NCBI GenBank assembly: GCA_015062715.1
Contig: SUUD01000061.1
Span: forward strand, 1 to 9,213
Length of the DNA: 9,213 nucleotides
Source: Olsenella sp.
GTDB lineage: Bacteria; Actinomycetota; Coriobacteriia; Coriobacteriales; Atopobiaceae
Reading direction: 5' to 3'
Positions 1 to 6,345 of the stretch are shown here, piece by piece (the first letter of the stretch is position 1; each line of letters starts with the position of its first letter). The notes under the pieces were generated by a model. That model did not search any database. It was given only the letters and a program-made list of their open reading frames with translations, and was not told where the DNA came from. The position numbers and the translations under genes were made by a program.

Positions 1-654
1 CACGGGGGTCTTGAGCTCGTGGCTCGCGTTGGCGACGAAGTCAGTGCGGACGCGCTCGAGCCTGCTCACCGGGGCCGCCGCCCTGCCCGCCAAGAGCCAG
101 GAGGTCCCGGCCGCCAGGATGGTCGTGGTTACGAGCAGCATGATGCTCGTCCAGCGGAGCCGTGCGAGGTCGGCGTGCGCCTTGGACACGGGGACGCTCA
201 CGCGCAGCACGCAGGTGCTCCCCTCGTGCTCGCAGGGAATCGCCGCATAGAGGTACTCGATGCCGTCCGTCTCCGAGACGCGCCGGTCGTATCCCACGTC
301 ACCCGAGAGGGCGGCGATGACCTCGGGGCGGCTCGCGTGGTTGGTCATGCCCGCGTCGGTGCTCTCGGCAAGCACCTCGCCCGTCTGCGACACGAGCGTG
401 AGGCGCAGGCCGTCGTCGCTCGCCACGCGGTCGATCACCTCGTCGACCGGAAGCGTGCTGGTCTCTATGGCGACGCTGGCGGCGCGTGCCACCGACACGA
501 GCCCTTCGCGCTGGTTCTCCTCGATCGCGCTGCTCATGGGCCCCAACAGCGAGAACGCCCACACGGCGGCCAGCAGGATGACCACGACCGTGTAGCCGCT
601 CAGGAGGTTGGACCTCCACGTCCCGTTCGTCTGGGGTGCTGCCGGGGTCGTCAT
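1..654 (-). CDS. Sensor histidine kinase, PhoR-like, N-terminal part (cut by window edge)
   Basis: Membrane sensor kinase that autophosphorylates on histidine and passes phosphate to the response regulator encoded just upstream. I translated 218 residues from ATG 654. They show a short cytoplasmic tail, TM1 at about 21-38, an extracytoplasmic sensor of about 130 residues, TM2 at about 168-189, then the H-box FVANASHELKTPV with the phospho-accepting His at residue 212. The reading frame is still open at base 1, so the rest of the dimerisation domain and the ATPase domain lie outside. The sensor (LRLTLVSQTGEVLAEST, SRPEV, YLYAAIP) resembles the PAS-like outer domain of PhoR/WalK-type kinases. 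The start overlaps the regulator's stop codon as ATGA (651-654), implying translational coupling. Only about 22 residues separate TM2 from the His, too few for a HAMP domain. Assignment to phosphate sensing rests on the pit gene next door and is inference. Confidence 0.9.
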   Translation of the reverse strand, partial: MTTPAAPQTNGTWRSNLLSGYTVVVILLAAVWAFSLLGPMSSAIEENQREGLVSVARAASVAIETSTLPVDEVIDRVASDDGLRLTLVSQTGEVLAESTDAGMTNHASRPEVIAALSGDVGYDRRVSETDGIEYLYAAIPCEHEGSTCVLRVSVPVSKAHADLARLRWTSIMLLVTTTILAAGTSWLLAGRAAAPVSRLERVRTDFVANASHELKTPV

Positions 655-1346
655 CCGAGGTCGCCCTCCCTGGTCGCCTCAAAGCGGTAGCCCATGCCGC
701 GCTCGGTCTGGATGTAGGACCAGCCGTTGCGCTCGATCGCCTGGCGCAGGCGGCGGACGTGCGTGTCTATGGTGCGCGAGGTGGGCAGGAAGGCCTCGCC
801 CCACACCTCCTGCGTGAGCCACTGGCGCGAGCAGAGCGCCCCGCGTCGCATTGCGAGGGCGACCAGCAGGGCAAACTCCTTCGAGCGCAGGCGCACGGGC
901 GTCCCCGCCACCGTCACGCGGGCGGCATCTACGTCGACGACGAGCTCGCCGGCCTCTATCACCCCGCCGGTATGTCCCTCCCGCGCGACGCGCCTGAGGT
1001 TCGCCCTGATGCGGGCGAGCAGCTCGGTGGTCGAGAAGGGCTTGGTCATGTAGTCGTCCGCTCCCGCGTCGAGGCCGGCGACCTTGTCCTCGTCCCGGTC
1101 GAGCGCGGTGAGCATGATGATGGGCACGTCGCTGCCCTCGTCCCTGAGGCGCTGCGCGACCTCTATGCCCGAGAGCTTGGGCAGCATGATGTCGAGCAGG
1201 ATGAGGTCAGGCTCGCCAATGCGCGCGGCCTCGAGGGCGGAGGCGCCGTCCGAGACCGAGGTGACCTCGTAGTCGGCGCGCGTGAGCGCGTATTCGAGCG
1301 CCATCTGGATGGTCTTGTCGTCCTCCACGAGAAGAATGCGCGCCAT
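651..1346 (-). CDS. OmpR/PhoB-family response regulator (PhoP/PhoB-like)
   Basis: A 231-residue DNA-binding response regulator. The receiver domain spans about residues 1-120, with the acidic pocket at D9/D10, phospho-acceptor D52 (ILLDIMLP), T80 (IIMLTA) and K102 (DDYMTKPF). A winged helix-turn-helix effector domain follows at about 128-225, ending in the family-typical RTIDTHVRRLRQAI and ERGMGYRFE. I chose ATG 1346 because the receiver domain begins there and GGGGGA lies just upstream; the frame stays open further upstream but encodes nothing recognisable. Its stop overlaps the start of the kinase gene, making a two-gene operon. It is divergent from a Pit phosphate transporter across a 188-base region that carries PHO-box-like repeats, so a role in phosphate control (PhoP of Actinobacteria/Bacilli, PhoB of Proteobacteria) is likely but inferred from context. 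Confidence 0.95.
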   Translation of the reverse strand: MARILLVEDDKTIQMALEYALTRADYEVTSVSDGASALEAARIGEPDLILLDIMLPKLSGIEVAQRLRDEGSDVPIIMLTALDRDEDKVAGLDAGADDYMTKPFSTTELLARIRANLRRVAREGHTGGVIEAGELVVDVDAARVTVAGTPVRLRSKEFALLVALAMRRGALCSRQWLTQEVWGEAFLPTSRTIDTHVRRLRQAIERNGWSYIQTERGMGYRFEATREGDLG

Positions 1347-1430
1347 GACTCCCCCAATCCTCATGAACATGATGCCCCAAAGCATGGCCGATTGGTTCGT
1401 GCCCAGCCCACGGAACGGCCGGTGCGCGGA

Positions 1431-1462
1431 GTTCACCTTCGTGTCACAGAGGTTCACACAGG
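1431..1462 (+). promoter_or_regulatory. PHO-box-like direct repeats between regulator and pit genes
   Basis: Three TCAC-containing units sit in register: GTTCAC at 1431, TGTCAC at 1442 and GTTCAC at 1452, giving spacings of 11 and 10 bases. Actinobacterial PhoP is known to bind 11-base direct repeats of the GTTCAC type. The site lies about 80 bases before the pit start codon and about 85 bases before the regulator start, so it could serve either or both divergent promoters. No convincing -35/-10 pair was found; TAGAAT on the minus strand at 1491-1486 is the best -10-like hexamer for the regulator operon. The binding role is inference. Confidence 0.45.
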
Positions 1463-1534
1463 CACAACCAACGTGCCGGCGACTCATTCTACGCTCATGT
1501 TGAGCCCTCATGGGCCATCGCGAGAGGAGCAACC

Positions 1535-2584
1535 ATGCCCAGCCTGTCCGAGTTTGCAGCGGCCCTGACCACAAACCCGCTGCTTCTGCTCTCCATGGTC
1601 CTCGTTGGCGCCACGATCTTCGTCAACGGCGCCACCGACGCCGCCAATGCCATCGCCGAGGCGGTCGGAACGAGGTCCATCACCTTCGAGGGCGCCATCG
1701 CCCTCAGCGTCGCCTGCAACTTCCTTGGCCTTGCCGGGTCCGTCGCGGTCTCGACCGCAGTTGCCGACACCATCTCCGGCATGGTCGACTTTGGCGGGGA
1801 CAGCCACGCGGCCCTGGTGGCGCTGAGCGCGGCCATGGTCGCCATCGTGGTGTGGGGCGTGGCTGCATGGGCCTTTGGCATCCCCACGAGTGAGAGCCAC
1901 GCCCTCATCGCCGGCCTCTCCGGAGCGGCGATCGCGGTGTCGGGCGGCCCCGGCGGCATCAACTTCAACGAGTGGGTCAAGGTCATCTATGGCCTGGTGT
2001 TCTCCACCGTGCTGGGATTTGGCCTGGGCTGGGCCATCACCAGGGGCATCCGCCACGCCTTCGCCGAGACGCGCTACAGCACGGCAAACCGCATCATGAG
2101 CCACCTGCAGGTCGTTGGCGCGGCCTTTGGCGCCCTCATGCACGGCGCCCAGGACGGCCAGAAGTTCATGTCCACGGCGACCATCATCGTGGGCCTCGCC
2201 CTGGGGGCGGGCGTCGGCGCCTCCGAGGGCTACCCGCTGTGGCTCATGCTCGCCTGCGCGGTCATCATGTCCGTGGGAACCGCCGTGGGCGGCAAGAAGA
2301 TCATCAAGACCGTGGGCACGCAGATGGTCCGCCTCGAGAAGTACCAGGGTGCCGCGGCCTCCCTCAGCGCCGGCATCAGCCTGCTTCTGGCGACCTTTGG
2401 CGGCATGCCCGTCTCGACCACGCACACCAAGACCGCGGCCATCATGGGAGCCGGCGCCTCCAAGTCGATCAAGCACGTCGACTGGGCCATCGCCTATGAC
2501 ATGGTGCTCACTTGGGTGCTGACGTTCCCGGGCTGCGGCCTCATCGGCTACGTGCTGGCCTGGCTGTTCCTGCGCGTGTTCTAG
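1535..2584 (+). CDS. pit: Inorganic phosphate transporter, Pit family
   Basis: A 349-residue polytopic membrane protein of the Pit family (PF01384), which imports phosphate, usually as a metal-phosphate complex, driven by the proton gradient. The family's internal duplication is visible. The first half has NGATDAANA at 31-39 and GIPTSESHAL at 115-124; the second half has HGAQDGQK at 203-210 and GMPVSTTHT at 290-298. Hydrophobic segments run through the whole protein, and the length is normal for the short bacterial form. The signature Asn of the GAND motif is replaced in both halves (GATD and GAQD), though the Asp is kept. ATG 1535 is preceded by a strong GAGAGGAG site at 1522-1529. It is transcribed away from the two-component system, with PHO-box-like repeats in the shared upstream region, and is followed 33 bases later by a giant hairpin repeat. 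Confidence 0.96.
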   Translation: MPSLSEFAAALTTNPLLLLSMVLVGATIFVNGATDAANAIAEAVGTRSITFEGAIALSVACNFLGLAGSVAVSTAVADTISGMVDFGGDSHAALVALSAAMVAIVVWGVAAWAFGIPTSESHALIAGLSGAAIAVSGGPGGINFNEWVKVIYGLVFSTVLGFGLGWAITRGIRHAFAETRYSTANRIMSHLQVVGAAFGALMHGAQDGQKFMSTATIIVGLALGAGVGASEGYPLWLMLACAVIMSVGTAVGGKKIIKTVGTQMVRLEKYQGAAASLSAGISLLLATFGGMPVSTTHTKTAAIMGAGASKSIKHVDWAIAYDMVLTWVLTFPGCGLIGYVLAWLFLRVF

Positions 2585-2896
2585 ACAGGCTCGGTTCCAG
2601 CGATTAAATCTGGGTCCGCGGGATCCGCCCCGAACCGGGACACTGGCCCCGGGGGATTTGTCCCACAAGGGCGAGTCATGAGCGCAGCGAATGAGCGAGC
2701 GAAGCGAGCGCCGAGCCCGGTGGGACAAATCCCCCGGGGCCAGTGTCCCGGTTCGGGGCGGATCCCGCAGGGTGGCATGATTGCTGGTCGCGATAGTTAT
2801 TACTTCTTTCTTGCAACCTGGGCGCTGTGACGGGCTCGGTATTCCTGACGGGGTACAGTGGGCGGGCTGAACACCTCCTCCGGAAGGAACCCCGCC
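2585..2896. other. 312-base non-coding gap between pit and the cyclodeaminase gene
   Basis: It holds hairpin repeat copy A (2618-2768). The following 128 bases (2769-2896) contain an AT-richer patch at about 2792-2816 and must contain the promoter for the downstream gene if that gene is not read through from pit. Only weak promoter-like hexamers are visible (for example TACAGT at 2854-2859), so I do not call one. A GTG at 2858 would extend the next gene by 13 residues, but it has no good ribosome binding site. Confidence 0.7.
2618..2768 (+). repeat. Hairpin repeat copy A: 49-bp perfect arms around the 50-base core
   Basis: The left arm 2618-2666 and right arm 2720-2768 are perfect reverse complements over 49 bases (starting GCGGGATCCGCC, ending TTTGTCCCAC on the left). 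The loop is 2667-2719 and contains the shared core 2669-2718, which begins GGGCGAGTCATGAGCG and ends GCGCCGAGCCC. The inner arm half (CCCCGGGGGATTTGTCCC) has the same layout as the inner arms of the other three copies but a different sequence. The copy starts 33 bases after the pit stop codon. No T-tract follows either arm, so it is not a textbook intrinsic terminator, though transcripts of either strand would form a very stable stem. Confidence 0.97.
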
Positions 2897-3994
2897 ATGG
2901 CCTTCACGCTGCCCGCCTACCGCGAGCCCGACTTCTCTGACCACCGCCTTGCCAGTGCCCCCAACGCGTCGTGGGCCTCGGTCGAGATAGCCGGTGTGGC
3001 ACCGCGCGGCTTTCACTCCACGTCCATGCACCCCGAGTACCTCAAGGTGGACGGCGAGTGGGTCCTGGTCGACGGCATTGCCATGGACGACGTCATCCGC
3101 ATGAGGCCTGATGGCCGCATTCAGGTGGTTCCCGAGCGCATGCTCAAGCTGGGTGACAAGGTCGCGCTCGGACGCACGGAGGACGGCGAGGACGGCGTCT
3201 ACGTGTGGGCCGACGGCTTCGTCTCCGAGGAGGACGTCTCCTCGGATCGCTTCTCGTTCCGCAGCGTGCGGAGTCGCGAGACCTCCTACGCACGCGACTA
3301 TGACCGCCTGGTCGAGCTGCTCGTGCACGAGCGCGAGCACGGCAACGTGCTCTGGGTCATGGGCCCGGCCTTCACCTTCGACGCCGATGCCCGCCATGCC
3401 ATGCAGCGCCTGGTCGAGTGCGGCTACGTCGACGGCATCATGGGCGGAAACGCCCTGGCCACCCACGACCTTGAGGGCGCGTACCTGCACACGGCCCTTG
3501 GCCAGGACATCTACACCCAGCAGTCGGTGCCGCGCGGGCACTACAACCACCTCGACGTCATCAACGAGGTGCGCCGCGCCGGCTCCATCCACGCCTTCGT
3601 CGAGCAGAACGACATCCACGACGGCATCATGGCGGCCATGGTGCGGGGCGAAAAGCCCTTTGTCCTGGCAGGATCAATCCGCGACGACGGGCCCCTGCCC
3701 GAGGTCATCGGCGACGCCTACGAGTCACAGGCCAAGATGTACGAGCTCATACACGAGGCCACGACCATCGTGTGCATGGCAACCATGCTGCACACCATCG
3801 CGACGGGCAACCTCGCGGCCTCGTACCACATCAACGCAGATGGCTCGGTGCGACCCAAGTACTTCTATGCCGTCGACGCCACCGAGTTCGCCGTCAACAA
3901 GCTGCATGACCGTGGCTCGCTCGCGGCGACCACGATCGTCACCAACGCCCGAGACTTCGTGCAGATAATCGCAGGGAAGCTCGGCTGCCTGTAG
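2897..3994 (+). CDS. TIGR00300-family ornithine cyclodeaminase-like enzyme (LOR/SDH-related, AgrE/ArgZ C-terminal type), short form
   Basis: A 365-residue cytoplasmic protein of the family containing archaeal-type ornithine cyclodeaminase and the C-terminal part of cyanobacterial AgrE/ArgZ. Members convert ornithine to proline and ammonia with bound NAD. Recognisable blocks are GFHSTSMHPEY with DGEWVLVDGI (38-61), VLWVMGPA (151-158), GYVDGIMGGNALATHD (176-191), INEVRRAGSI (222-231), VLAGSIRDDGPLPEVIGD (256-273) and MLHTIATGN (297-305). Family members I remember carry roughly 90-100 more N-terminal residues, which are absent here. The sequence upstream is the hairpin repeat, so this is either a natural short form or an old truncation. 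ATG 2897 is preferred over GTG 2858 because GGAAGGA (2882-2888) precedes it at good spacing. Proline supply or ornithine disposal is inferred; the substrate is unproven. Confidence 0.85.
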   Translation: MAFTLPAYREPDFSDHRLASAPNASWASVEIAGVAPRGFHSTSMHPEYLKVDGEWVLVDGIAMDDVIRMRPDGRIQVVPERMLKLGDKVALGRTEDGEDGVYVWADGFVSEEDVSSDRFSFRSVRSRETSYARDYDRLVELLVHEREHGNVLWVMGPAFTFDADARHAMQRLVECGYVDGIMGGNALATHDLEGAYLHTALGQDIYTQQSVPRGHYNHLDVINEVRRAGSIHAFVEQNDIHDGIMAAMVRGEKPFVLAGSIRDDGPLPEVIGDAYESQAKMYELIHEATTIVCMATMLHTIATGNLAASYHINADGSVRPKYFYAVDATEFAVNKLHDRGSLAATTIVTNARDFVQIIAGKLGCL

Positions 3995-4022
3995 GCAACG
4001 GGGACAACTGGCGTCGGGAGCT

Positions 4023-4105
4023 GCCCGGGGACATGCCCCGAGAGGGCGAGTCATGAGCGAAGCGAATGAGCGTGCGCAGCGAGTGCCGAGCCCTATAGGT
4101 GTCTA
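4023..4105 (+). repeat. Hairpin repeat copy B: core intact, right arm degenerate
   Basis: The 50-base core is at 4044-4093 and differs from copy A at four positions (17, 30, 34 and 41). The left arm (about 4023-4040, GCCCGGGGACATGCCCCG) follows the same plan as the arms of copies C and D. The expected complementary right arm is not present: 4094-4105 pairs only partly with the left arm. The left arm matches the right arm of neighbouring copy C better than its own, as if the two copies arose by tandem duplication inside a single hairpin. The copy lies just after the cyclodeaminase stop codon (3994). Traces of an outer arm resembling that of copy A (GGGGACAACTGGC, 4000-4012) precede it. Confidence 0.85.
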
Positions 4106-4194
4106 CCTGGGGATATGACCCAAGAGGGCGAGTCATGAGCGTAGCGAATGAGCGAGCGAAGCGAGCGCCGAGCCCGATGGGGCATATCCCCAGG
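4106..4194 (+). repeat. Hairpin repeat copy C: 16-bp arms around the 50-base core
   Basis: The left arm 4106-4121 (CCTGGGGATATGACCC) pairs with the right arm 4179-4194 (GGGGCATATCCCCAGG) at 15 of 16 positions. The core 4126-4175 is identical to copy A except at position 17. It is immediately downstream of copy B and ends 7 bases before the stop codon of the convergent ydcF-like gene, so B and C together fill the gap between two convergent genes. Confidence 0.93.
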
Positions 4195-4201
4195 CGGACC
4201 C

Positions 4202-4945
4202 TCACAGGCTCATGTTGCCAGCAAGTACGTCCTTGATCACGCCCAGGCACTCGCGCAGGACGTTGTTGGGCAGGTACCAGGCGACCGACCCACCCGGCAC
4301 CCCCACGGCGTTGGCGAGTCCCTGTGCCCGGGCGATGCGCGTGGCGCGGAAGACGTGGAAGTCGTTGGTCACGATGCCCACGCTCGCGTCATCATCCCCC
4401 ATGAGCTCACGGCTGAAGGCGATGTTCTGGACCGTCGTCTCCGACGCGGGCTCGCGCAGGATGCGGCCCTCGTCGATGCCGCGGGCGATGAGGTAGTCGG
4501 CCATGCCATCGGCCTCGGGGAAGGGCTCGTTGGGGCCCTGCCCGCCCGACACCACGCAGAGCGTGTCGGGGTTCTCGACAAGGTAGTCGTAGGCGGCGTC
4601 CAGCCGGTAGCGCAGCACCACGCTGGGACCGTCCTGCTTGACCTGCGCACCCAGCACGACAAGGTAGTCAAGGTCCGCGGGCGGATCCTGGCGCGCGTCG
4701 CGCATGATGGCCGTGCCCAGCGACGCGAGCACGGCGACCCCCAGGGCCACGATCGCGCAGGCGCCGCCGCGCACGGGGGAGGGGAGCGCCTCCCACGCGC
4801 CGCACGCGACCAGGCGCGACCAGGCGATGAGGACCGCCCCCAAGACGAACCACACGGCAAAGAAGAGCGTCCCCGAGAACACGAGGAAGATGGAGACGCC
4901 ATAGACGAGGCAGGCCACGCCCAGGGCGAGCAGGACAAGCGACAT
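4202..4945 (-). CDS. YdcF/DUF218 family membrane protein
   Basis: A 247-residue protein with three predicted N-terminal membrane segments (about residues 1-21, 26-48 and 58-80) and a C-terminal DUF218 domain (PF02698) from about residue 92 to 243. Family motifs are present: YLVVLGAQV (94-102), VVSGGQGPNE (131-140), SETTVQN (168-174) and VTNDFHVFRA (192-201). DUF218 proteins include E. coli YdcF, which binds S-adenosylmethionine, and SanA/ElyC-type envelope proteins; the enzymatic role is not settled, so no reaction is claimed. ATG 4945 lies 4 bases after the icd stop codon, implying co-transcription and probably translational coupling with icd. An upstream extension of the frame lies inside icd and looks like shadow sequence. 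The domain orientation relative to the membrane is not clear. Confidence 0.9.
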   Translation of the reverse strand: MSLVLLALGVACLVYGVSIFLVFSGTLFFAVWFVLGAVLIAWSRLVACGAWEALPSPVRGGACAIVALGVAVLASLGTAIMRDARQDPPADLDYLVVLGAQVKQDGPSVVLRYRLDAAYDYLVENPDTLCVVSGGQGPNEPFPEADGMADYLIARGIDEGRILREPASETTVQNIAFSRELMGDDDASVGIVTNDFHVFRATRIARAQGLANAVGVPGGSVAWYLPNNVLRECLGVIKDVLAGNMSL

Positions 4946-4949
4946 CGGG

Positions 4950-6164
4950 CTAGGCCTCGATCCTTGCGCGGAGCCTGCCGGCGACCGCCTGGATGAACTC
5001 GAGCGTCCCCAGCTTGCACGGGTTCTCGATGGTGGTGATGGCCGCGAGGTCACCGGTCATCTCGCCAGCCTCGATGGTCTCGATGGTCGCGGCCTCGAGC
5101 GCGTCGGCGAAGGCGACGAGCTCGTCCAGGCCGTCCATCTCGCCGCGCTTGCGCAGGGCCCCCGACCAGGCGAAGATCGTGGCCACCGAGTTGGTGGAGG
5201 TGGGCTCGCCGGCGAGGTGGCGGTAGTAGTGGCGCTGGACGGTGCCATGGGCGGCCTCGTACTCGAAGACGCCGTCCGGGCTCACCAGCACGCTCGTCAT
5301 CATGGCGAGGCTGCCGAAGGCGGTGGACACCATGTCGCTCATGACGTCGCCGTCGTAGTTCTTGCAGGCCCAGATGAAGCCACCATCGCTGCGGATGACG
5401 CGAGCCACGGCGTCGTCGATGAGGGTGTAGAAGTACGTGAGGCCTGCCTTCTCGAAGCGCTCGGCGTACTCGGCTTCGAAGACCTCCTGGAAGATGTCCT
5501 TGAAGCGGTGGTCGTAGGTCTTGGAGATGGTGTCCTTGGACGAGAACCACACGTCCTGGTGGGTGTCGAGGGCGTAGTTGAAGCTCGCGCGGGCAAAGCT
5601 GGTGATGGAGGCGTCGAGGTTGTGGATGCCCTGGGCGATGCCGGGGCCTGCGAACTCGTGGACGAGGGCGCGCGTCTCGGTGCCGTCGGCGTCCGTGTGG
5701 ACCAGCTCGACCTTGCCGGGACCGGGAACGCGCAGCTCGACGTTGCGGTAGACGTCGCCGTAGGCGTGGCGGGCCAGCGTGATGGGCCGCTTCCAGGTGC
5801 GCACGTAGGGCTCGATGCCGCGTACCATGATGGGCGCGCGGAAGACCGTGCCGTCGAGCGCGGCGCGGATGGTGCCGTTGGGGCTCTTCCACATCTGCGA
5901 GAGGCCGTACTCCTCCACGCGGGCGGCGTTGGGGGTGATGGTGGCGCACTTGACGGCCACGCCCAGGCGCCGGGTGGCCTCGGCGGAGTCGTGCGTCACC
6001 TGGTCGTGCGTTTCCTCGCGGTTCCTGAGGCCGAGGTCAAAGTACTCGGTCTTGAGGTCGACGAAGGGGAGCAGCAGCTCGTCCTTGATCATCTGCCAGA
6101 TGATGCGGGTCATCTCGTCGCCGTCCATCTCAACGAGCGGCGTGGTCATCGCGATTCGTTCCAT
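4950..6164 (-). CDS. icd: Isocitrate dehydrogenase, NADP-dependent, eukaryote-like homodimeric type
   Basis: A 404-residue enzyme converting isocitrate to 2-oxoglutarate, carbon dioxide and NADPH in the cytoplasm. It resembles the dimeric eukaryotic-type IDH rather than E. coli Icd: MDGDEMTRIIW (13-23), the substrate loop MWKSPNGTIR (91-100), HAYGDVYR (133-140), WACKNYDGDVMSD (265-277, with metal-binding Asp residues) and EAAHGTVQRHY (303-313), where Arg311 and His312 match the residues that confer NADP preference in this class. Length is normal for the class. ATG 6164 is chosen because GGAGGA precedes it by 5 bases; an internal ATG at 6149 is the alternative. It heads a two-gene unit with the ydcF-like gene and is divergent from the PurF-like gene. 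In an anaerobe with a partial citric acid cycle it would supply 2-oxoglutarate for glutamate and NADPH; that is inference. Confidence 0.97.
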   Translation of the reverse strand: MERIAMTTPLVEMDGDEMTRIIWQMIKDELLLPFVDLKTEYFDLGLRNREETHDQVTHDSAEATRRLGVAVKCATITPNAARVEEYGLSQMWKSPNGTIRAALDGTVFRAPIMVRGIEPYVRTWKRPITLARHAYGDVYRNVELRVPGPGKVELVHTDADGTETRALVHEFAGPGIAQGIHNLDASITSFARASFNYALDTHQDVWFSSKDTISKTYDHRFKDIFQEVFEAEYAERFEKAGLTYFYTLIDDAVARVIRSDGGFIWACKNYDGDVMSDMVSTAFGSLAMMTSVLVSPDGVFEYEAAHGTVQRHYYRHLAGEPTSTNSVATIFAWSGALRKRGEMDGLDELVAFADALEAATIETIEAGEMTGDLAAITTIENPCKLGTLEFIQAVAGRLRARIEA

Positions 6165-6183
6165 GTGGTCCTCCGTGTGTCGC

Positions 6184-6204
6184 GGTCTGCTGCAGACCAT
6201 TGTA
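6184..6204 (-). promoter_or_regulatory. Candidate icd promoter with overlapping palindromic operator
   Basis: On the minus strand TACAAT (6204-6199) matches five of six bases of a -10 element, 34 bases before the icd start codon. Directly downstream lies a perfect 15-base palindrome, GGTCTGC-T-GCAGACC (6184-6198), covering the expected transcription start. No clear -35 is visible. The position suggests a repressor site, but no particular regulator is indicated. Confidence 0.35.
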
Positions 6205-6297
6205 GCGGTGGGGACGATGCCCTTTGGCTGTGCGCCCGCTCGTGTTAACGGAATGAAAAGCCATCCCGAGGTTCTCGTCTATCTTCAGGCGGGCGGG

Positions 6298-6303
6298 TAT
6301 AGT
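6298..6303 (+). promoter_or_regulatory. Candidate -10 element of the PurF-like gene
   Basis: TATAGT matches five of six bases of the consensus and stands out in GC-rich DNA, 42 bases before the start codon. No good -35 hexamer lies 16-18 bases upstream, so this is a weak call. Confidence 0.35.
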
Positions 6304-6345
6304 GGTGCGGTAACTCGCAGACACGACGCGAAAGCGAGGGTTCCC

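Noticed and set aside
2618..2768. Hairpin A as an insertion sequence or MITE with terminal inverted repeats
   Set aside because: The inverted arms are not shared between copies as terminal repeats would be, no target-site duplication is evident and no transposase is present. The shared part is the centre, not the ends.
1508..3619. A 703-codon open frame on the minus strand opposite pit, hairpin A and the cyclodeaminase gene
   Set aside because: It lies antisense to two clearly homologous genes, contains no recognisable domain and passes through a palindromic repeat. Long antisense frames are expected in GC-rich DNA where stop codons are rare.
5217..6248. A 343-codon plus-strand frame opposite icd
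   Set aside because: It is antisense to a well-conserved isocitrate dehydrogenase and has low-complexity Val/Gly/Ala/Asp/Glu composition typical of GC-rich shadow frames.
5815..6345. An upstream extension of the PurF-like frame to a 650-residue protein
   Set aside because: The extension runs antisense into icd and through the divergent promoter region. The PurF-like homology begins at ATG 6346, which has its own ribosome binding site.
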